Positions 62,101 to 64,000 of a DNA stretch of 64,000 nucleotides are shown piece by piece; position 1 is the stretch's first letter, and each line of letters begins with the position of its first letter. A program made the translations under genes and the position numbers. This DNA comes from Hofstenia miamia (lineage: Eukaryota; Xenacoelomorpha; Acoela; Hofsteniidae). The notes under the pieces are model-generated. The model had not been told where the DNA came from. It saw only the letters and a program-made list of their open reading frames with translations, and made no database searches. The DNA is taken from positions 907,035 to 971,034 of the forward strand of contig CABFPE010000123.1 of NCBI GenBank assembly GCA_900660155.1, in the 5' to 3' direction.

Positions 62101-63370
62101 TACTGACAGACTATAATTTCATTTCATTAGTTAACACTATCGTTGGTTAAAAGGCTTCATGATTGTAAGAAACTGATAAATATCAAAATCCAGCAAATTG
62201 GTCTGAAAATGAGAAGACTACTAGATACAAAATCGTCTGGCTATAGCGACTGCGATATCATTATAAATTATGCACTTCGGGAGATCAAGTGTCTGATCGT
62301 TTCATGCTCTTAACTCGACGCGTGTGTGGCTTACTACTATAGATTAGAAAAGCGTCCTTTGTTCATCTCAATAACTTTTCGACCAAGTTCCTTGTGTAAG
62401 TCAGATCGTAAACCAAATTGCTCTGTTAAAATTCTCTAACATCAAATGTGTTACTTATGTGATTAAGGAATGTAGAAATCAAATCTCTCACCTCAAGGAA
62501 ATCTATACAATGTACAGAATCCCATGATTTTTAAACACACAATATAGTTTGGAAAGAAGACTTGTGAGCAAAGAAACCAGCCCATTAGGATAGTAGACGA
62601 CGTTGTGAATTATTAAATGCTTCGCTTCGAAAGTGAAATGGAAGTTCGGTTTCCAAAATAACTTGACACTCCCACCTAGAATTTCAATTACATGTTCTCA
62701 ATCACAAAAAGCATAAAGCAGTTGTGTGATTTAATTCTAAAGGCTTGATACTGCAAGTTTGACACCAAAGTTAACTGTCTTTAAAAATTTGGTATAAAAG
62801 AATATATTAAGAATTTAGCAATTGAGGTTATAGCTACATTGTATAAATACAGGACATTTGTAAAATTCACCTGCGTTAGATTTCTTTGATATGTCACCCT
62901 TTCACGTAAGTTGCCTCTTCCCTCAAACAATTGTGTGCCTCGTATATTACCCGTCCATGATAACACCGTAGCACAGCCGTATTTAAGATTTATAAATATA
63001 TTTGAAAATTATTTTCAATTTAAAGGAAAACAAGCAGTGTAAATAAATTTTTCAGTTGGTTTCAAATAGAGGTACCTTTAACAAACTCTTCGTAGGTGAT
63101 AATTATTTACTTTGTCAATAAAGTTATGTTATAACGCCTCAAGCCTTGAAATTTCATTGATAAATGATATTCATAAAACATACGATCGTCTTAAAATCAT
63201 TCGAAGAATGGCATCTGGGCCAGTTTGAGCCAAGAATGGAAGAACTTCAGGAAGAAACTCCTCTGCATCTTTCTTGTCTTGAGCTGTTGGTTGGGAGGAG
63301 CACAACCCAACGTCATCTTCAAGAAATCGATAATAGAGATTTGCATCTTTGAATTCATGCTCTCGTGTAA
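25080..63370 (-). CDS. Epac: EPAC cAMP-activated Rap guanine-nucleotide exchange factor, 16 exons, 5' part off window
   Basis: EPAC proteins bind cAMP and then catalyse GDP/GTP exchange on Rap1/Rap2. Sixteen exons can be joined with consistent phase and GT-AG borders: 63370-63184, 60558-60413, 60163-59906, 54458-54291, 52112-51874, 47066-46938, 46896-46827, 45732-45586, 45541-45444, 39469-39344, 38064-37886, 37429-37200, 36039-35975, 35929-35875, 25590-25536, 25149-25080. They give about 740 residues: end of DEP (1-30), linker and helix (60-110), cAMP-binding domain (110-195), REM (about 215-345), RA-like ubiquitin fold (about 395-480), CDC25 catalytic domain (about 490-720) and C-tail. The order and local wording match RAPGEF4 as I remember it, including FGKLAL in the phosphate-binding cassette, where PKA has a glutamate. 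The first cAMP domain and the start of DEP must lie beyond base 64000. Family assignment is very secure; EPAC1 versus EPAC2 is not, since many invertebrates may carry a single gene. Confidence 0.96.
25536..25590 (-). CDS. Epac: EPAC exon o: catalytic domain end
   Basis: Acceptor TTTTTAG after a long T tract, donor GTACTT, 55 bp. The product [18 protein letters not shown] matches the DAAQANKNHQDVRSYVR segment. Phase fits exon n, about 10 kb away, and exon p. Confidence 0.93.
25700..27247 (+). mobile_element. LINE C (CR1/Jockey-type), 5'-truncated, in EPAC intron, antisense
   Basis: Plus strand. 26100-26190 gives [20 protein letters not shown], typical of the stretch before the reverse transcriptase; 26235-26300 resembles [16 protein letters not shown]; 26335-26829 is an intact C-terminal frame with [40 protein letters not shown] and LTYASLTWF. 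Several breaks upstream. It ends with AAAATAAAG and a (TAC)n tail, as LINEs of this type end in short repeats. It lies antisense in the EPAC intron between exons n and o. Confidence 0.85.
27248..27280 (+). repeat. (TAC)n tail of LINE C
   Basis: About eleven TAC units directly after the LINE C 3' end. Confidence 0.9.
27281..28248. other. Intron sequence, nothing recognised
   Basis: AT-rich EPAC intron sequence with one single-N position near 27314. Confidence 0.5.
28249..28540. repeat. Degenerate minisatellite, about 37-bp unit
   Basis: First a 36-bp unit (AATTAAATGTATATCAGTA) twice, then about four diverged units each with GTCGGAAA or GTTGAACA, then AAATATAAGTCAC. Confidence 0.6.
28541..29829. 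other. Intron sequence, nothing recognised
   Basis: Very AT-rich EPAC intron. The frame at 29570-29779 has no recognisable domain. Confidence 0.45.
29830..30225. repeat. 100-bp minisatellite, about four copies
   Basis: Units share GTCATCAATTATATCACTTT, CAAATCCTAG and TTGCTCAATTTAGTTTTGTC. Successive copies start at about 30016, 30116 and 30216, so the period is 100 bp. The first copy is the most diverged. Confidence 0.9.
31130..32560 (-). mobile_element. LINE B: ORF1 with start of endonuclease, 3' part lost
   Basis: Minus strand. A 5' leader (32560-32408) adjoins the (TAG)n tail of LINE A. ORF1 starts at the ATG at 32407. The next stretch, with endonuclease-like [20 protein letters not shown], lies at about 31540-31350, and weaker similarity runs to about 31130. 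No reverse transcriptase follows, so the 3' part is missing. It sits in the EPAC intron, same strand as the gene. Confidence 0.7.
31618..32407 (-). pseudogene. LINE ORF1 with PHD-like zinc region and RRM-like domain
   Basis: It begins [20 protein letters not shown] then CFGCMK, followed by a histidine and later CNDC: a Cys/His layout like the PHD-type finger of some CR1/L2 ORF1 proteins. A short predicted coiled region follows ([17 protein letters not shown]). The intact 31618-32097 frame has [38 protein letters not shown] and [13 protein letters not shown], the RRM-like core of LINE ORF1 (compare IxGVPE, RIGK, RPIxVxF). At least two stops or frame shifts in the first part. Confidence 0.7.
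32561..32624 (-). repeat. (TAG)n/(TAA)n tail between LINE A and LINE B
   Basis: On the minus strand LINE A ends AATAAAGCAAATAATAATAA, then about seventeen TAG units, then LINE B starts. Confidence 0.9.
33601..34245. other. Assembly gap (N) inside LINE A
   Basis: About 645 N. Open frames that cross it on either strand are artefacts. Confidence 0.99.
34874..35208. repeat. 167-bp duplicate at a single-N join, probable assembly overlap
   Basis: 34874-35040 and 35042-35208 are nearly the same (a handful of differences) and are joined by one N at 35041. This is what two unmerged contig ends look like. Confidence 0.8.
35654..35740. repeat. (ACT)n microsatellite at the 5' edge of LINE A
   Basis: About 29 ACT units on the plus strand (TAG on the minus). 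It directly abuts the truncated 5' edge of LINE A; the same triplet lies at the other end. Confidence 0.95.
35875..35929 (-). CDS. Epac: EPAC exon n: catalytic domain
   Basis: Acceptor ATTTTAG, donor GTAAGT, 55 bp. The product [18 protein letters not shown] corresponds to RMIANTARTVRYYRSQPF of EPAC2. The 10.3-kb intron that follows carries three LINE pieces and the minisatellites. Confidence 0.93.
35975..36039 (-). CDS. Epac: EPAC exon m: catalytic domain
   Basis: A short exon with acceptor TTTAG and donor GTATGC. The product [20 protein letters not shown] plus KM matches [22 protein letters not shown] of EPAC2. A 45-bp intron follows. Confidence 0.95.
37200..37429 (-). CDS. Epac: EPAC exon l: CDC25 core and helical hairpin region
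   Basis: Acceptor CTTTAG, donor GTGTGT. The product [20 protein letters not shown], then [20 protein letters not shown], then [20 protein letters not shown] and LPLLMK is the most conserved stretch of Rap exchange factors. It includes the SRNHRAYR-like segment and PFMPLLIKD. Confidence 0.98.
37886..38064 (-). CDS. Epac: EPAC exon k: CDC25 core
   Basis: Acceptor CATTTAG, donor TA|GTAAGT. The product [20 protein letters not shown] then [20 protein letters not shown] matches the core of the EPAC catalytic domain, including the FNEIQFWVVTEICLC segment that contacts Rap. Joined to exon l it reads [13 protein letters not shown], as in KIAAHCKEYKNLN. Confidence 0.97.
39344..39469 (-). CDS. Epac: EPAC exon j: start of the CDC25 catalytic domain
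   Basis: Acceptor GTTTTTAG; 42 whole codons. The product begins [20 protein letters not shown], matching the [20 protein letters not shown] segment, then [20 protein letters not shown]. The donor is GAG|GTTGGC, a weak match beyond the GT, but it gives the phase needed for exon k. Confidence 0.94.
40440..41130 (+). mobile_element. LINE E reverse-transcriptase fragment, antisense in EPAC intron
   Basis: Plus strand. [19 protein letters not shown] corresponds to the DLSKAFDTVNHxxLL reverse-transcriptase block, then [19 protein letters not shown] and [12 protein letters not shown] at the catalytic YADD site, where the second aspartate is lysine. Several stops. In the intron between exons i and j. 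Confidence 0.75.
41145..41172. repeat. (CT)n microsatellite
   Basis: Fourteen CT units after the LINE E fragment. Confidence 0.9.
41770..43393 (+). pseudogene. Decayed intronless member of a multi-copy invertebrate family of unknown function
   Basis: Antisense in the EPAC intron between exons i and j. Recognisable blocks in order: [11 protein letters not shown] (about 41806), WAPH-like with FCGSCVERL (about 41930), PFAIPMIW and [20 protein letters not shown] (about 42000-42090), [13 protein letters not shown] (about 42130), then [19 protein letters not shown] (about 42880), [12 protein letters not shown] (about 43015), [13 protein letters not shown] and [20 protein letters not shown] with [12 protein letters not shown] (about 43215-43320). 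From memory this matches a widespread repeated protein family in arthropods and cnidarians with paired Cys zinc-like motifs. Several stops and frame changes, no introns. Its origin (transposon cargo or retrocopy) is unknown. Confidence 0.75.
43394..43397. other. 4-N join between duplicated contig ends
   Basis: Four N separate two nearly identical 1.27-kb stretches. Confidence 0.95.
43398..44700 (+). pseudogene. Second display of the same decayed family member, probable assembly duplicate
   Basis: 43398-44666 repeats 42125-43393; I could find only one base difference. After 44666 the copy continues past the join with [10 protein letters not shown], the expected next block of the family (MMADYCWTL). 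Most likely one real copy drawn twice. Confidence 0.8.
45444..45541 (-). CDS. Epac: EPAC exon i: end of the RA-like domain
   Basis: Acceptor TTTTTAG, donor GTAAGC. The product includes [20 protein letters not shown] and RDQIDSL, nearly the [20 protein letters not shown] and REQFDSL of EPAC2. Phase joins the exons on both sides. Confidence 0.96.
45586..45732 (-). CDS. Epac: EPAC exon h: RA-like ubiquitin-fold domain
   Basis: Acceptor TTCTTTAG, donor GTAGGC. The product [20 protein letters not shown] matches [20 protein letters not shown] of EPAC2, followed by [20 protein letters not shown]. This domain in EPAC2 binds Ras-GTP and helps set its location. It is separated from exon i by a 44-bp intron. 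Confidence 0.96.
46827..46896 (-). CDS. Epac: EPAC exon g: basic linker before the RA-like domain
   Basis: Acceptor TTTTTTTAG, donor GTAAGT. The product [20 protein letters not shown] ends in GTDE, matching the EPAC2 stretch that ends RAQKRQPIRGSDE. It is highly charged. The 41-bp intron upstream carries an in-frame stop, so it has to be removed for the frame to continue. Confidence 0.9.
46938..47066 (-). CDS. Epac: EPAC exon f: REM to RA linker
   Basis: Acceptor TTTTTCAG, donor AAT|GTATGA, 43 whole codons. The product [13 protein letters not shown] followed by [15 protein letters not shown] occupies the helical linker that in EPAC2 reads [21 protein letters not shown]. Similarity is weak here and the call rests mainly on position and phase. 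It is followed by an intron of only 41 bp and preceded by a 4.8-kb intron mostly made of nested elements. Confidence 0.85.
48211..48230. repeat. (TA)n run
   Basis: A short TATATA run left of element Y, inside X. Confidence 0.7.
48530..50006. mobile_element. Element Z: possible third TTA-flanked element nested in Y
   Basis: TTA is followed by AGTAGCGTGCACACCTACAA with ACTTTGCGCGCAACTTTT on the left. On the right the sequence GCGTACACACAACTTTTCTT then GTGCGCCTCA comes before TTA. The motif GCGTACACACTTACAACTTT recurs at about 48600. The end match is looser than for X and Y. Confidence 0.45.
49172..49300 (+). mobile_element. hAT-like end inside element Z
   Basis: CAGAGGTGCCAATTATGG is a typical hAT start, followed by an unusual run of TACCATTATG/CCATAATGG palindromes. 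The partner end was not found. Confidence 0.4.
50396..50867. repeat. 236-bp tandem duplication across the right end of element Y
   Basis: 50396-50631 and 50632-50867 are the same as far as I can see. Each copy starts with the last 35 bases of Y (ACTAATCGTGTGGAACCCCC) and runs into X sequence. No N separates them. Confidence 0.85.
51874..52112 (-). CDS. Epac: EPAC exon e: REM domain
   Basis: The acceptor is GTTTAG. The donor is best placed at AGT|GTATGA, which gives phase 0 and fits the next exon. The product includes [15 protein letters not shown] and [10 protein letters not shown], then an acidic stretch, then [17 protein letters not shown], which corresponds to NNKRRVIRLVLQWAAMYG of EPAC2. 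The linker between these two halves is less like vertebrate EPAC. Confidence 0.94.
52200..54250. other. EPAC intron between exons d and e, nothing recognised
   Basis: AT-rich, no element ends or exon-like frames that I could support. Confidence 0.5.
54291..54458 (-). CDS. Epac: EPAC exon d: hinge/lid and start of the REM domain
   Basis: Acceptor TTTTTTAG, donor GTAAGC, one base of a split codon at each junction. The product starts with [11 protein letters not shown], matching the EPAC lid strand DVLVLEKVPA, and continues with [20 protein letters not shown], the start of the REM (Ras exchanger motif) domain. REM stabilises the catalytic CDC25 domain. Confidence 0.95.
57030..57572. mobile_element. 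Element W: 543-bp Harbinger-like MITE
   Basis: The ends AGGTGTGTTCCCACTATCGA and (reversed) AGGTGTGGTCCCACTATCGA continue to CTTTTATCA, a repeat of about 31 bp with two mismatches, flanked by TAA on both sides. The inside holds at least three more copies of TTCAGACTATCGACTTTTATC and TATCATCTGATAA-like palindromes. Non-coding. In the 5.4-kb intron between EPAC exons c and d. Confidence 0.85.
57573..59880. other. EPAC intron between exons c and d, right part
   Basis: 58500-59110 is less AT-rich and has plus-strand frames such as [20 protein letters not shown] (about 58812), which look like decayed coding sequence, but I recognise no family. The rest is plain intron. Confidence 0.35.
59906..60163 (-). 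CDS. Epac: EPAC exon c: cyclic-nucleotide-binding domain
   Basis: This exon encodes nearly the whole second cAMP-binding domain: [20 protein letters not shown], then [20 protein letters not shown], then [20 protein letters not shown] and the DVEANT hinge region. The phosphate-binding cassette reads [16 protein letters not shown] lysine follows the glycine, as in EPAC2, where PKA and most channels have glutamate; this is the EPAC signature. The conserved arginine of PRAAS would contact the cyclic phosphate. The donor is GGAG|GTAAAT. A 249-bp intron separates it from exon b and a 5.4-kb intron from exon d. Confidence 0.97.
60413..60558 (-). CDS. Epac: EPAC exon b: helical lead-in to the cAMP-binding domain
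   Basis: Acceptor TTTTAG, donor GTAGGT; joins exon a to complete a serine codon and exon c to complete a leucine codon. The product holds [16 protein letters not shown] and [19 protein letters not shown], close to the EPAC2 IYEELLHIKALSHLS and [14 protein letters not shown] segments. The 2.6-kb intron before it shows no other convincing exon. Confidence 0.94.
60600..63180. other. EPAC intron between exons a and b
   Basis: No convincing exon. A minus-strand stretch ending in a good donor (GCAG|GTGAAT near 62870) does not match any EPAC segment, and exons a and b already join. Confidence 0.4.
63184..63370 (-). CDS. Epac: EPAC exon a: DEP domain end and linker
   Basis: Acceptor TTTTAG, donor GTATGT; starts with two bases of a split codon and ends with two. 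The product includes YYRFLEDD, matching the FYRFLDDE segment at the end of the EPAC DEP domain, and [14 protein letters not shown], matching the QMGPDAHMRMILRK helix before the second cAMP-binding domain. DEP helps bring EPAC to membranes. The next upstream exon was not found in the 630 bases to the window edge, which hold an element copy and an (AT)n run. Confidence 0.93.
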
Positions 63371-63571
63371 CTAAAATACGTCCTCATAAAAATATTTCAA
63401 CTTTTTATTCTAAAATTTATTATTTTATAAATATTATTAATTTTAATGACGCCATAAACATTTTTGGAATTTAATGTAAACCACTTTATCTAAGCATTCA
63501 CACATTATACACACAATAGGTGTTAGCATACTTTCAACTACACTGAAATCGATTGTTAAAATGCTGGCTAA

Positions 63572-63720
63572 TGCCCATGCTATACGAACAACTTTTGTCG
63601 CCTGAACGAACAAGAATACAAGAATATCCGAATATGCAGAAATATTAATACTGCTCATTTAACATAACAGTTGAACTGAAATATTAAAACATTTTTCAAT
63701 ATTAAATTTTTGGAATATGC
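63572..63720. mobile_element. Shortened second copy of element X
   Basis: It starts GCCCATGCTATACGAACAAC and TTTTGTCGCC, then runs into the reverse complement of 50910-51035 (for example TTCAACTGTTATG and CATATTCGGATATTCTTGTA). The subterminal array is mostly missing. The other end is replaced by an (AT)n run. Confidence 0.7.

Positions 63721-63776
<56 letters not shown>
63721..63776. repeat. (AT)n microsatellite
   Basis: About 26 AT units at the broken edge of the shortened element X copy. Confidence 0.95.
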
Positions 63777-63779
<3 letters not shown>

Positions 63780-64000
63780 TTTAGACAACAACAAAAAAGT
63801 ATTGTAGTTGTTATAGGATAATAATAAGGGCCGCGAAACTATTTGTAAACTAATAATTTCAAAATGCATCAAATATGTATTCTTTAAAATTCGGTAATAA
63901 ACTGAAATGGTTTATGCTTTAATTTTAATGCAAGACAATGTTACGTACTAACTTCCTCGTGTTGATCGTGTATATATTAATCGCTCAAAAACTATCTAAT

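Noticed and set aside
62781-62966. Minus-strand frame with a good donor in the EPAC exon a-b intron
   Set aside because: It matches no EPAC segment, and exons a and b join directly in phase.
63164-63352. Plus-strand frame with [18 protein letters not shown]
   Set aside because: Antisense of EPAC exon a, which matches the DEP region in the other direction.
1-64000. CRISPR arrays, tRNA or rRNA genes, bacterial operons
   Set aside because: None seen; repeats present are microsatellites, minisatellites and transposon ends typical of an animal genome.

Overview
The window is AT-rich invertebrate metazoan DNA: spliced animal signalling genes, long introns packed with transposable elements, Ty3/gypsy, CR1/Jockey-type LINE, hAT, mariner and Harbinger-like remains, and several N gaps from a draft assembly. 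The phylum cannot be fixed from the sequence. One hint is a two-class intron size pattern in the main gene: three introns of 41, 44 and 45 bp beside introns of 1-10 kb. Small-intron classes are known in flatworms and appendicularian tunicates, among others, but this is not diagnostic.

Main gene, about 25,080 to beyond 64,000, minus strand: an EPAC (RAPGEF3/4) cAMP-activated Rap exchange factor. I resolved 16 exons whose reading phases all join, from the end of the DEP domain through the cAMP-binding domain, REM, RA-like and CDC25 catalytic domains to the stop codon, followed by an AATAAA about 100 nt further on. The N-terminal exons lie beyond the right edge. Its introns hold nearly all the notable mobile DNA: nested TTA-flanked elements (47,348-51,337), a 543-bp MITE (57,030-57,572), two LINEs in head-to-tail order at a (TAG)n microsatellite (31,130-35,740), antisense LINE pieces, and a decayed member of a multi-copy invertebrate gene family (41,770-44,700) shown twice because of an assembly overlap.

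Left part: 751-4,776 is a broken Ty3/gypsy element on the minus strand with an LTR-like repeat at each end. 6,619-7,526 is a hAT element with matching ends and remains of the transposase C-terminus. 11,673-12,428 (minus) holds two joined exons of a single-pass membrane protein with a thrombospondin type-1 domain; its other exons were not found with confidence. 13,320-14,215 is a GC-rich block of unknown class interrupted by a 129-bp N gap. 15,638-17,361 is a second hAT-like element, and 19,850-22,110 is a decayed LINE on the minus strand.

The EPAC protein would read cAMP and activate Rap GTPases at membranes. The TSP1 protein looks like a cell-surface or matrix-facing protein. Nothing links the two genes except orientation. 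I saw no CRISPR, no prokaryotic operon structure, and no tRNA or rRNA gene. The most unusual features are structural: stacked TTA-flanked elements and a LINE bounded on both sides by the same triplet microsatellite.
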